From: an uncultured Rhodospirillales bacterium
Lineage (GTDB): Bacteria; Pseudomonadota; Alphaproteobacteria; Acetobacterales; Acetobacteraceae
Assembly (NCBI GenBank): GCA_903844785.1
Contig: CAIMVB010000160.1
Coordinates: forward strand, 1 to 23,359
Direction: 5' to 3'
Length of the DNA: 23,359 nucleotides
In this document: positions 14,886 to 22,489 of the stretch, one piece after another
How the letters are laid out: each line of letters begins with the position of its first letter
Position numbering within the stretch: position 1 is the stretch's first letter
Made by a program: the position numbers and the translations under genes
Notes under the pieces: generated by a model
Told to the model about the DNA's origin: nothing
Databases searched by the model: none
Seen by the model: only the letters and a program-made list of their open reading frames with translations

Positions 14886-16067
14886 ATGCAAACATATGAT
14901 GTCATTGTGGTCGGTGGCGGGCCATCCGGGGCCACCGCGGCGGATGATTTGGCCCGCCGAGGCCGTTCCGTGCTGCTGCTGGATCGCGCGGGACGCATCA
15001 AACCCTGTGGTGGCGCCATTCCGCCACGCCTGATCCGCGATTTCGCCATTCCCGATGAATTGCTGGTGGCGAAGATCAATTCCGCCCGCATGGTCGCCCC
15101 CAGCGCCAAATCCGTGGATATGCCGATTGATGGCGGTTTCGTCGGCATGGTGGACCGCGAGGATTTCGACGAATGGCTGCGCGAACGCGCCGCACGTGCC
15201 GGCGCGGAACGCCAAACCGGCAGTTACGACCGCATTACCCGCGATACGGATGGCACTGCCATTGTGCATTGGGAAGCGAAGGATGGTTCCACCGGTGCCG
15301 CACGCGCGCGACTAGTGATTGGCGCGGATGGCGCGCGTTCCCAGGTGGCGAAGCAGGAAGTGCCAGGCGGGGATAAGGTGCGCTGCGTTTTCGCCTATCA
15401 TGAAATCGTACGCTCTCCGCCCAATGGCGGATCCGCCGATTTTGATGCCAAGCGCTGCGATGTCTATTACCAGGGCAAGCTTTCGCCCGATTTTTACGCT
15501 TGGGTCTTCCCGCATGGCGATACCACCAGCATCGGCACCGGTTCCATGCAAAAGGGTTTTTCGCTGCGCGGATCAGTGGCCGAACTCCGCCGCGATCTTG
15601 GCCTCACGGATGCGGAGACTATTCGCCACGAAGGTGCACCCATTCCGCTGAAGCCGCTCAAGCGCTGGGATAATGGCAAGGACGTGATCCTAGCCGGTGA
15701 TGCGGCGGGGGTGGTGGCGCCCGCTTCTGGTGAGGGAATTTACTACGCCATGTATGGCGGCAGGCTCGCTGCCGATGCAGCGGAGGAATGCCTGAATACC
15801 GGCGATGCACGGGCGCTCGCCGGCGCGCGCAAGCGCTTCATGAAGGCGCATGGGCGGGTCTTCTGGGTGCTCGGCATCATGCAGTATTTCTGGTATTCAT
15901 CCGATAAGCGGCGCGAGAAGTTTGTCTCCATCTGCGCGGATAAAGATGTGCAGCGCCTGACTTGGGAATCCTACATGAACAAGGAATTGGTCCGCCGCGA
16001 TCCCCTTGCGCATGTGCGGATTTTCTTCAAGGATTTGGCGCATCTCTTTGGCCTCGCAAGGGCCTGA
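14886..16067 (+). CDS. bchP: Geranylgeranyl diphosphate/bacteriochlorophyll reductase BchP
   Basis: BchP is an FAD-dependent reductase that saturates three double bonds of the geranylgeranyl tail to phytyl. The product begins MQTYDVIVVGGGPSGATAADDL with the dinucleotide-binding GxGxxG-type loop, followed by CGGAIPPRLI and later LAGDAAGVVAPASGEGIYYAM, which binds the flavin and is diagnostic of the geranylgeranyl reductase family. Length is 393 residues. I chose ATG 14886 because GGGA lies seven bases upstream; ATG 14880 (two residues longer) is only one base from it. The gene follows bch2 by 11 bases and precedes hemC by 22, in the usual bchG-bch2-bchP order. Confidence 0.94.
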   Translation: MQTYDVIVVGGGPSGATAADDLARRGRSVLLLDRAGRIKPCGGAIPPRLIRDFAIPDELLVAKINSARMVAPSAKSVDMPIDGGFVGMVDREDFDEWLRERAARAGAERQTGSYDRITRDTDGTAIVHWEAKDGSTGAARARLVIGADGARSQVAKQEVPGGDKVRCVFAYHEIVRSPPNGGSADFDAKRCDVYYQGKLSPDFYAWVFPHGDTTSIGTGSMQKGFSLRGSVAELRRDLGLTDAETIRHEGAPIPLKPLKRWDNGKDVILAGDAAGVVAPASGEGIYYAMYGGRLAADAAEECLNTGDARALAGARKRFMKAHGRVFWVLGIMQYFWYSSDKRREKFVSICADKDVQRLTWESYMNKELVRRDPLAHVRIFFKDLAHLFGLARA

Positions 16068-16089
16068 ACAACAAAAAGGTTATTGAGGA

Positions 16090-17040
16090 ATGGCGTCTCA
16101 GCCCATGCGCATCGGTACGCGCGGTTCCCCGCTTGCGCTTTGGCAGGCGCGGCATTTTGCGGCGCTGGCGCGCGCGGCCATTCCTGCGCTAGCGACTGAC
16201 GGCGCGCTGGAAGAACATATCATCGCGACATCGGGCGATAAGGTGCAGGATAAGCGCCTGGCTGATATTGGCGGCAAAGGGCTTTTCGCCAAGGAAATCC
16301 ATGAGGCGCTGTTGGATCGCCGCATTGATGTCGCGGTCCATAGCCTCAAGGATCTGGAAACCGAATTGCCGCCGGGCATTGTGCTGGCCGCAGTGCTGGA
16401 ACGCGAAGACCCGCGCGATGCGCTGATATTGGGGCCGGGATGCGCCGCGCCGCAGGCGCATGATCCGCTGGCGGCACTGCCGCAAGGCGCCCTGGTCGGC
16501 ACGGCTTCCGTGCGCCGGCAAGCACAATTGCTGAATCGCCGGCCTGATCTGCGCGTTGATATCATTCGCGGCAATGTGCAAACGCGGCTTGGCCGCGTGG
16601 CGGCGGGCGATTTCACCTGTTCCTTACTCGCGCTTGCGGGCTTGAAGCGCCTTGGCATGGCGGATCGCGCGCAAGTGGTGCTGGAAGCGGAAGCCATGCT
16701 GCCCGCCGCCTGCCAAGGCATTGTTGGCATCACGGCGCGCTCCGACGATACCGCAACACTTGAACTGCTCGCGCGCATTGAACACAAGCCAAGCCGCGCG
16801 GTGGCCGATGCGGAACGCGCGCTGCTTGGCGCGCTGGATGGTTCCTGTCGCACACCCATTGGCGCCCATGCCGTGCTTCTGCCCGATGGGCAACTTCGGC
16901 TGCATGGGCTTGTGGCGCGTGCCGATGGCAGTTTCCTGCGGCGCAATATGGGTGAAGCCGCTGCCGCCGATGGCCCGCGCCTGGGGCGGGACTTGGCCGC
17001 TGCGCTGAAGCGCGAAAGCCCTGCGGATATTTTCGGCTGA
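16090..17040 (+). CDS. hemC: Porphobilinogen deaminase (hydroxymethylbilane synthase)
   Basis: HemC joins four porphobilinogen molecules into hydroxymethylbilane, an early cytoplasmic step common to heme, B12 and bacteriochlorophyll. The protein (316 residues) has the N-terminal RIGTRGSPLALWQA, the catalytic VHSLKDLETELP block (Asp88), the TASVRRQAQL and RGNVQTRL arginine motifs, and DGSCRTPIGAHA with Cys253 as attachment point of the dipyrromethane cofactor. GAGGA touches ATG 16090 very closely; Met6 at 16105 is an alternative start. It starts 22 bases after bchP with no visible promoter or terminator between, so it may be transcribed with the pigment genes. hemD is not adjacent. Confidence 0.96.
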   Translation: MASQPMRIGTRGSPLALWQARHFAALARAAIPALATDGALEEHIIATSGDKVQDKRLADIGGKGLFAKEIHEALLDRRIDVAVHSLKDLETELPPGIVLAAVLEREDPRDALILGPGCAAPQAHDPLAALPQGALVGTASVRRQAQLLNRRPDLRVDIIRGNVQTRLGRVAAGDFTCSLLALAGLKRLGMADRAQVVLEAEAMLPAACQGIVGITARSDDTATLELLARIEHKPSRAVADAERALLGALDGSCRTPIGAHAVLLPDGQLRLHGLVARADGSFLRRNMGEAAAADGPRLGRDLAAALKRESPADIFG

Positions 17041-17052
17041 GCGTCAGCTCAG
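17037..17052. terminator. Small hairpin covering two convergent stop codons
   Basis: CTGAGC (17037-17042), a four-base loop and GCTCAG (17047-17052) form a perfect six-base-pair stem. It contains the hemC stop (17038-17040) and the stop of the convergent membrane protein gene (17049-17051). No T-run follows on either strand, so it is at best a weak bidirectional terminator. Confidence 0.25.
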
Positions 17053-17324
17053 TCGCGCCAGCGGCGCCATAAATCCCAGGCATGGGCAAAAAATGCGGCG
17101 GTCATGGCGAGGGAGACAAAGCCCCACCAGGCGCCGGTGAGCGCCGCGCGCAAAGCCAGCGCGAAAAATACGCCAGGCAGTACCAAGGCAAAGACAGATC
17201 GCGGCGCCAACCCCCGCCCAGTGAGCCACCAGAAGCCGAGCAGCGCCAAAGCCTCAAGCAGCAGCACCGCCACCATCAAATCGGCCACTTGGCCTGAGGC
17301 GAAGAAGGCAGCGAAATCCGGCAT
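17049..17324 (-). CDS. Small three-helix membrane protein of unknown function
   Basis: I do not recognise a family. The 91-residue product (start MPDFAAFF) has three hydrophobic segments at about residues 13-32, 40-60 and 65-83 and an arginine/tryptophan-rich tail WDLWRRWRD, so it is likely an inner-membrane protein with a positively charged C-terminus. It starts ten bases after the stop of the TPR/GT41 transferase gene and is probably its operon partner. An in-frame ATG at 17384 would add 20 basic residues overlapping that gene; the shorter start avoids this, though its ribosome-binding site is weak. Its stop lies eight bases from the convergent hemC stop. Function could be anchoring or transport linked to glycosylation, but nothing in the sequence proves it. 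Confidence 0.6.
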   Translation of the reverse strand: MPDFAAFFASGQVADLMVAVLLLEALALLGFWWLTGRGLAPRSVFALVLPGVFFALALRAALTGAWWGFVSLAMTAAFFAHAWDLWRRWRD

Positions 17325-17334
17325 GGCGCGGCGT

Positions 17335-19830
17335 TCAGGCTTCCGCCGGCACGGCAAAGCCTTCCGGCGCCTTGCCTTCCACATGGCGCTGCCACATCAG
17401 GCGAAAGGCTGCTTCCAAATGCCGCGTGAAGCGCGGCGTGTCGAAAAGCGGTGCGCCTGGCAAAGCAGCGGCAAGCTTTGCCTTGAGCGCCGCGGCACGC
17501 GCAGCGTCTTGGCCAAGAGCCACGGCCAGCGCCTCATATGCCGCTGTATCGCGCGTGATCATCTCGGGCAGGCCAACAGCTTTCAAAAGGCTTGCTGCCA
17601 CGCGCCCGGCAAAGGCCTCGCCCATTTGCGTCAGCACTGGCAGCCCAGCCCAAAGCGCATCACTCGCCGTGGTATGCGCGTTATAGGGCAGCGTATCGAG
17701 GAAAAGATCCGCAAGCCGATGCGGCGCGAGATGCTGCGCTGATGGGAGCGATGGCCCAAAGACCAGCCGCGCCGGATCCACGCCCTGCGCTTGTGCAGCA
17801 GCACGCAGCCGCGCCATGGCGTCTTCTTCATTGCGCAAAAGCCACAAGACGGAACCAGGCACGGCGGCTAGAATACGCATCCAGGACGCGAAGATTTCCG
17901 GCGTGATCTTATAGGCGTTGTTGAAGCAGCAATAGACAAAGCCTTCCTTCGGCAGTCCGGTTTCGGCGCGCGATGGCGTTTCGGGCGCGATGGCGCGGCG
18001 GTCATCATTTGCCTGATAACTATCGGGCAAATGGATGATTTTCTCGTCATAGAAGGGCTGCTGATCCATCGGCAGGACGGTGGAATCGGCCAGAATGTAA
18101 TCCAGGAAATCAGCACCTACCGTACCCGGATAACCAAGATAGCTCACCTGCAGCGGTGCCACCCGCGCGGCAAAGGGGCCAAGCCGCGCATCCTGCGTAT
18201 AGCCCTTAAGATCAATGGCGATATCAATCCCGGCCTTGCGCGCCGCGGCAATGATCGCACCATCAGAAAGCCTGGCGCATTCATGGAAATGATCCACGGT
18301 GGCGCGGGCGCGCGCGCGCATCGCATCTTCAATCTCTGGCCCGTAGGAAAAGGCGTGGATTTCGAAAGCATCGCGGTCGTGGCATTCAAGCACGCCGACC
18401 AGCAGATGCATGGTGGCGTGGTTGTGCAAATCAGCCGAGAAATAGCCGATCCGCAGCTTGTCGCGCGGCGCCGCCGGCGGGGGCTTGGCTGCAGGCGCAA
18501 GCGGCAGGGTTTCACGCGTATAGGCGCGCGCGGCAATCTGGTGCAGTTCCGGATCATCGCAAATGCCAAGCAGCGCGAAGGGGTTGGCGGTATATTGCCG
18601 CGCACGCACGCGATCCAACAGAAATTGCCGCTGTTCCGGCAGGCCGCCCCAATCCCAGCGCCGCTGCTTCGTATAGACCAAGGATGAAAGCGCTTCCGTG
18701 ACACCGGGGTCGAGTGCCACGGCTTTTTCAAACCGCGCCACGGCTTCCGTTTGCCGGTTCAGCGCATTCAGCGAATTGCCTTCATAATTCAGCGCTTCCG
18801 CCGAATTCGGGTCCAGCGCCAGCACGCGTTCATAACAGGCCAGCGCTTCTTCATGCCGATTGAGCAGCGCCAGCGCATTGCCAAGGTTCAGATGCGCATT
18901 GGCTGCGCGCGGCGCGATTTCAATGGCGCGGTGATAGATCTCAATCGCCTCAGGCAGGCGGCGCAGTGCCTTCAGCGCAACGCCCTTGCCGATCAAAGCG
19001 TCTGCATCACGCGGATCAAGCGCAATCGCGGCATCAAGCGCCGCAAGCGCTTCCTCATGGCGGTTCTCACCACTTAACGCGAGGCCCTTGCCGATCAGCG
19101 CCTTGGACGCGGGCGGTTTGGCGGCGGCAAGCCGTTCAAACAACCCAAGTGCGCGGGGATAATCGCGAAGCCCCAGAAAGCCAGAGCCGAGTGAGAGCAA
19201 GGTTTCAAGACTGGCGCGCTGCTTATCCAGAAAGCCGGTCAGAAACATCACCGCGTCGCGATGCTGCCCGAGCATTTGCAATAAATCAGAAAGCCGCGCG
19301 GCGGCGCGTGAATGGCCGGGTTCCAAAGCCAGCGCGGCGCGAAAGGCTTCCAGCGCGCCCGGCGCATCGCCAAGCCGGAAGCGGCAAAGCCCGCGATTGA
19401 CATGGAAATCGCCATCAATGCCGGCAAAGCCGCGCGCGATAATGTCATCATAAGCCACGCTGGCGCGCTGGATATCACCCACTTCCAGCAACGTATCCGC
19501 CAGGTTGAAATGCGCAAAGGCAAAGCCGGGTTCGGCCTTGATTGCCGCACTAAAGGCTTCAACTGCCGCGGCCTTATCGCCGCCAGCGCGCCGCGCATTG
19601 CCGAGATCATTCAATAGCGCAGCATTGGGCGGCGCGAGGCCCGCAGCGCGTTCAAGAACCTCCCTCGCCGGCGCGACTTCCCCGCGGCCGAAAAGCGCAA
19701 GGCCGAGCAAACGATTGGCCTCGGCATGCTGTGGCTGCTGCTGCAAAAAGGCGCGATACCCCGCAATGGCCGCATCCAGATTACCGGCCTGATGCTGGCG
19801 AAAAGAGGCTTGCAAATCGGGCGAGGCCAA
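17335..19830 (-). CDS. TPR-repeat GT41 (SPINDLY/OGT-type) glycosyltransferase
   Basis: The 831-residue product has an N-terminal array of about eleven tetratricopeptide repeats (to about residue 405) and a C-terminal catalytic domain of the O-GlcNAc transferase/SPINDLY type. Marks include KLRIGYFSADLHNHAT, IAIDLKGYTQDAR, VSYLGYPGTVGADFLDYILAD, FNNAYKITPEIF and LFLDTLPYNAHTTASDALWAG, the nucleotide-sugar site. Bacterial members glycosylate surface proteins, flagellin or polysaccharides; the substrate here cannot be read. I chose TTG 19830 because GGAAGGA lies six bases upstream. A longer frame from TTG 19962 would run through a terminator-like hairpin and into the preceding gene. The small membrane protein gene follows directly. 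Confidence 0.9.
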   Translation of the reverse strand: MASPDLQASFRQHQAGNLDAAIAGYRAFLQQQPQHAEANRLLGLALFGRGEVAPAREVLERAAGLAPPNAALLNDLGNARRAGGDKAAAVEAFSAAIKAEPGFAFAHFNLADTLLEVGDIQRASVAYDDIIARGFAGIDGDFHVNRGLCRFRLGDAPGALEAFRAALALEPGHSRAAARLSDLLQMLGQHRDAVMFLTGFLDKQRASLETLLSLGSGFLGLRDYPRALGLFERLAAAKPPASKALIGKGLALSGENRHEEALAALDAAIALDPRDADALIGKGVALKALRRLPEAIEIYHRAIEIAPRAANAHLNLGNALALLNRHEEALACYERVLALDPNSAEALNYEGNSLNALNRQTEAVARFEKAVALDPGVTEALSSLVYTKQRRWDWGGLPEQRQFLLDRVRARQYTANPFALLGICDDPELHQIAARAYTRETLPLAPAAKPPPAAPRDKLRIGYFSADLHNHATMHLLVGVLECHDRDAFEIHAFSYGPEIEDAMRARARATVDHFHECARLSDGAIIAAARKAGIDIAIDLKGYTQDARLGPFAARVAPLQVSYLGYPGTVGADFLDYILADSTVLPMDQQPFYDEKIIHLPDSYQANDDRRAIAPETPSRAETGLPKEGFVYCCFNNAYKITPEIFASWMRILAAVPGSVLWLLRNEEDAMARLRAAAQAQGVDPARLVFGPSLPSAQHLAPHRLADLFLDTLPYNAHTTASDALWAGLPVLTQMGEAFAGRVAASLLKAVGLPEMITRDTAAYEALAVALGQDAARAAALKAKLAAALPGAPLFDTPRFTRHLEAAFRLMWQRHVEGKAPEGFAVPAEA

Positions 19831-19836
19831 GGCGAT

Positions 19837-19843
19837 TCCTTCC
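19837..19843 (-). promoter_or_regulatory. Ribosome-binding site supporting TTG start of the GT41 gene
   Basis: On the minus strand GGAAGGA (19843-19837) is followed after six bases by TTG 19830. It partly overlaps the downstream arm of a six-base inverted repeat (CCGGGC/GCCCGG, 19842-19847 and 19869-19874), which could influence access to the site. Confidence 0.5.
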
Positions 19844-19874
19844 GGGCTGAAACGGCGCTTCTTTCCTTGCCCGG

Positions 19875-19904
19875 AAAAGCCCCTGCCCGTCCAGCAGGCG
19901 GGGC
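19875..19904 (-). terminator. Likely intrinsic terminator of the radical SAM gene
   Basis: Read on the minus strand, GCCCCGCC (19904-19897) pairs with GGC plus GGGGC (19887-19879) through an eight-pair stem with one bulged A and a nine-base loop. TTTT follows at 19878-19875. It begins 13 bases after the radical SAM stop. The T-run is short, so some read-through into the downstream GT41 gene is likely. Confidence 0.5.
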
Positions 19905-19916
19905 AATGCTTATCTT

Positions 19917-21041
19917 TTAGAACAGCGACATCTGTCCCCCGGGCACCGCAAAGCGCGCGCAATCCAGCGCGCCCGCCCCACCGCCGCGCCTTTCCAGGCC
20001 AAGCCGACGCATGGCAACCGCAAAGCGCTGCGCCAGCAATTCCGCATAGGGCCCGCTGCCAGTTTGGCGCTGGCCAAAGCGGCTGTCATAAAGCGCGCCG
20101 CCGCGCGTCTGGCGGATCAGGGATAGCACGCGGGCTGCGCGGTCCGGCATGTGGCGCGCCAGCCATTCCTCAAAAATCTGCTTGATTTCCAAAGGCAGGC
20201 GCAACAGCACATAGCCCGCGCTGGTCGCGCCCGCCGCTGCGCCCTGTTCCAGCAGCTTTTCCAATTCCATGTCATTCACCGCCGGGATCATGGGTGCCGC
20301 CAGAATAGCCGTGGGCACCCCCGCCGCCGAAAGTTCCCTGATCGCCTGCAACCGCCGCGCCGGCGTTGCCGCGCGCGGTTCCATGATGCGCGCCAAGCCA
20401 GTGTCCAGCGTGGTGATGGAAAGGCAAACCCGCACCAGGTTGCGGCTGGCCAGGCGTTGCAGAATATCCATATCGCGCAGAACGCCTGCGGATTTGGTGA
20501 CGATGGTGACCGGGTGGCTGAAGCGGTCCAGCACTTCCAGCACTGCCCGCGTCAGCCTCAATTGGCGTTCCACCGGCTGATAGGGATCAGTATTGGCGCC
20601 AAGCGCGATGGGGCGGGGCTGGTAGCCAGGCTTGCGCAACTCCTTTTCCAAAAGCGCGGCGATATCCGGCTTGAACATCAGCCGCGTTTCGAAATCGAGC
20701 CCCGGCGACAGCCCCAGATAGGCGTGGGAAGGCCGCGCATAGCAATAAACGCAGCCATGTTCGCAGCCGCGATAGGGGTTGATGGACCGATCAAAGCCAA
20801 GATCGGGGCTTTCATTGTAGCTCAGCGCCGATTTGGCGCGGTCTTCGGTCAGGCTGGTGGGCAAGGGCGGCAATTCGGCGAAGCTTTGTTCCAGCGTGGC
20901 CCAGCCATCATCAAAGGCCTCCCGCCGCATGGCTTCAAAGCGCACCGGCGGGTTGGAAACGGCGCCGCGCCCCTTGCGCGCCAGCGACGGCATGGCGAAG
21001 GCGCTTTCACCCTGGGCAAGGTTGGGCATACCATCGGGCAT
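19917..21041 (-). CDS. PA0069-family radical SAM protein (SplB-like)
   Basis: A radical SAM enzyme of the PA0069/Rv2578c type, whose reaction is unknown. The core begins INPYRGCEHGCVYCYARPSH with the CxxxCxxC cluster-binding cysteines at 93, 97 and 100, and continues with GANTDPYQPVE, VTIVTKS and a C-terminal tail ending in MSLF. The product is 374 residues from ATG 21041, which has AGGGGA six bases upstream. ATG 21080 adds 13 residues and has AGGAGG only three bases away, so either start is possible. It is divergent from a TIGR04283-like transferase gene over a 72-base gap and is followed by a terminator-like hairpin. Confidence 0.88.
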   Translation of the reverse strand: MPDGMPNLAQGESAFAMPSLARKGRGAVSNPPVRFEAMRREAFDDGWATLEQSFAELPPLPTSLTEDRAKSALSYNESPDLGFDRSINPYRGCEHGCVYCYARPSHAYLGLSPGLDFETRLMFKPDIAALLEKELRKPGYQPRPIALGANTDPYQPVERQLRLTRAVLEVLDRFSHPVTIVTKSAGVLRDMDILQRLASRNLVRVCLSITTLDTGLARIMEPRAATPARRLQAIRELSAAGVPTAILAAPMIPAVNDMELEKLLEQGAAAGATSAGYVLLRLPLEIKQIFEEWLARHMPDRAARVLSLIRQTRGGALYDSRFGQRQTGSGPYAELLAQRFAVAMRRLGLERRGGGAGALDCARFAVPGGQMSLF

Positions 21042-21113
21042 GGATGTTCCCCTTTCCGAACCCCGACAGAGTGCCGACATGCGCCTCCTGAGTCAAGAAC
21101 AAAATAAGAACAA

Positions 21114-21800
21114 ATGAACCTACTGCCCGCCTCCGCCCTGATCCCGACGCTGAATGCCGCGGCAACCCTGCCGGCGACGCTCGCGGCTTTGCGCGGCAGC
21201 GTAGCGGAAATCATCATTTCCGATTGCGGCAGCACGGATGGCACGCCCGATATCGCGCGGGAACACGGCGCGCTGGTGATCCCCGCCGCCCGCGGGCGCG
21301 GCGTGCAGCTACGCGCGGCGGCCGAGGCCGCAACTCAACCTTGGCTGCTCGCGCTACATGCCGACACAAAGCCCGGGCCGGGCTGGCAGGCGGCCATCGC
21401 AGATTTCATCGCGCGCCCCGCAGTCGCAGCTGAGGCCGGCTATTTCCGCTTCACCCTGAATGATCCCGCACCCGAAGCCCGGCGCCTGGAAGCCATGGTG
21501 GCTTGGCGCTGCCATTGGCTTGGCCTGCCCTATGGCGATCAGGGCCTGTTGATTGGCCGGGATTTCTACCGGGCGCTTGGCGGTTATGAGGCGATACCGC
21601 TGATGGAAGATGTGGCACTCATCCGCCGCATTGGCCGCAAGCGCCTGGTGGCGCTGCCGGCCGATTTCATCACCTCGGCCGAGAAATGGCAGCGGGATGG
21701 CTGGTATGCGCGATCAGCCCGCAACCTGTTTTGCCTGTCCCTTTGGTTTGCAGGCTTCGCACCGGAACGGATCGCAGGCTTCTATGCACGCCGGCGCTGA
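21114..21800 (+). CDS. Glycosyltransferase family 2, rSAM/selenodomain-associated type (TIGR04283-like)
   Basis: A 228-residue GT2-fold protein. The N-terminal SALIPTLNAAATLPATLAAL, the IIISDCGSTDGT segment (nucleotide-sugar binding), LLALHADTKPGPGW (the HADT metal motif), GDQGLLIGRDFYRALGGY and MEDVALIRRI follow the pattern of TIGR04283 transferases. The substrate is unknown for the family. ATG 21114 has only an A-rich AAGAA upstream. The next gene, 17 bases on, is a TIGR04282-like protein, its usual partner, so the two form an operon. It is divergent from the radical SAM gene. Confidence 0.88.
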   Translation: MNLLPASALIPTLNAAATLPATLAALRGSVAEIIISDCGSTDGTPDIAREHGALVIPAARGRGVQLRAAAEAATQPWLLALHADTKPGPGWQAAIADFIARPAVAAEAGYFRFTLNDPAPEARRLEAMVAWRCHWLGLPYGDQGLLIGRDFYRALGGYEAIPLMEDVALIRRIGRKRLVALPADFITSAEKWQRDGWYARSARNLFCLSLWFAGFAPERIAGFYARRR

Positions 21801-21817
21801 TCGGCTTTGCTGAAACC

Positions 21818-22411
21818 ATGCACCGCCCGGTTGTGATCATTTTCGCCCGCGCGCCTCGGTTGGGTGCGGTGAAACGCCGCCTGGCCGCGGGCATTGGCGC
21901 GCGCGGTGCGCTGCGCTTCTACCGCGCCATGTTGGCGGCCACCGCCTGGCCCATTGCGCGGGATAGCCGCTGGCGAACCATCCTTGCCATCACGCCGCCT
22001 GGGGCGCGGGCAGATTGGGCGCGCCTGGCACCGCCTGGCACACCACGCATGGCGCAGGTTGCGGGCGATTTGGGGCAACGCATGGAAAAGGCGCTGGCCC
22101 CCTTCCCGCGCGCCATTCTGATTGGCAGCGACATCCCCGGCCTTGGCCCCGCCGATATCGCCGCCGGGTTCCGCGCGCTGGGGCGGGCAGATGCGGTGTT
22201 TGGCCCGGCTTTGGACGGTGGCTATTGGCTGGTGGGTTTTGGGCCGCGCCGCCCTCATAAACCATTTGCCAAGGCGCGCTGGTCCAGCCCCAATGCCCTG
22301 GCCGATACCATGGCCAATTTCCACCGCCATCGCATCGCATTGCTGCCGCCCAAGCGGGATGTGGATAGCGCCGAGGATTTGGTGGCATTCATCCCAAGTG
22401 CGCTGCCTTAG
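21818..22411 (+). CDS. DUF2064/TIGR04282-like nucleotidyl- or glycosyltransferase A-fold protein
   Basis: A 197-residue protein beginning MHRPVVIIFARAPRLGAVKRRLAAGIG, the nucleotide-binding start of DUF2064 (TIGR04282, rSAM/selenodomain-associated transferase 1). Later blocks are ILIGSDIPGLGPADIAAGFRAL and DAVFGPALDGGYWLVGF, matching the usual SD-P-L and P-DGGY-L-G motifs. The ending PPKRDVDSAEDL is also typical. The fold resembles MobA/IspD nucleotidyltransferases; the natural reaction is not established. The start at ATG 21818 follows the previous stop by 17 bases and lacks a strong ribosome-binding site. The pair with the TIGR04283-like gene is a recurring genomic unit. Confidence 0.88.
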   Translation: MHRPVVIIFARAPRLGAVKRRLAAGIGARGALRFYRAMLAATAWPIARDSRWRTILAITPPGARADWARLAPPGTPRMAQVAGDLGQRMEKALAPFPRAILIGSDIPGLGPADIAAGFRALGRADAVFGPALDGGYWLVGFGPRRPHKPFAKARWSSPNALADTMANFHRHRIALLPPKRDVDSAEDLVAFIPSALP

Positions 22412-22429
22412 CCACTGAAGCATAATTTA

Positions 22430-22457
22430 TTGCTTTAAATTGACAGAAATTTAAGTT
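22430..22457 (+). promoter_or_regulatory. AT-rich promoter region with 7-bp inverted repeat
   Basis: In an AT-rich island inside GC-rich DNA, TTGCTT (22430-22435), a 16-base spacer and TAAGTT (22452-22457) could form a promoter; a TTGACA (22440-22445) is also present without a well-spaced -10. TTAAATT (22435-22441) and AATTTAA (22448-22454) are perfect inverted arms six bases apart and overlap the promoter, so they may be an operator. It serves the gene at 22490. Confidence 0.4.
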
Positions 22458-22476
22458 TAGCAACCTAGGCTTTCAT

Positions 22477-22483
22477 GGGGAGG
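22477..22483 (+). promoter_or_regulatory. Ribosome-binding site fixing start at 22490
   Basis: GGGGAGG lies six bases before ATG 22490. It overlaps an upstream in-frame ATG at 22475, which therefore is unlikely to be used. Confidence 0.6.
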
Positions 22484-22489
22484 TACCCA

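Noticed and set aside
16098..16946. 282-codon minus-strand frame opposite hemC
   Set aside because: Serine/arginine-rich shadow of a clear hemC gene; no recognisable motif.
19831..19962. N-terminal extension of the GT41 protein from TTG 19962, with a Cys-pair CPAC
   Set aside because: It overlaps the preceding radical SAM gene and passes through a terminator-like hairpin; TTG 19830 has a proper ribosome-binding site.
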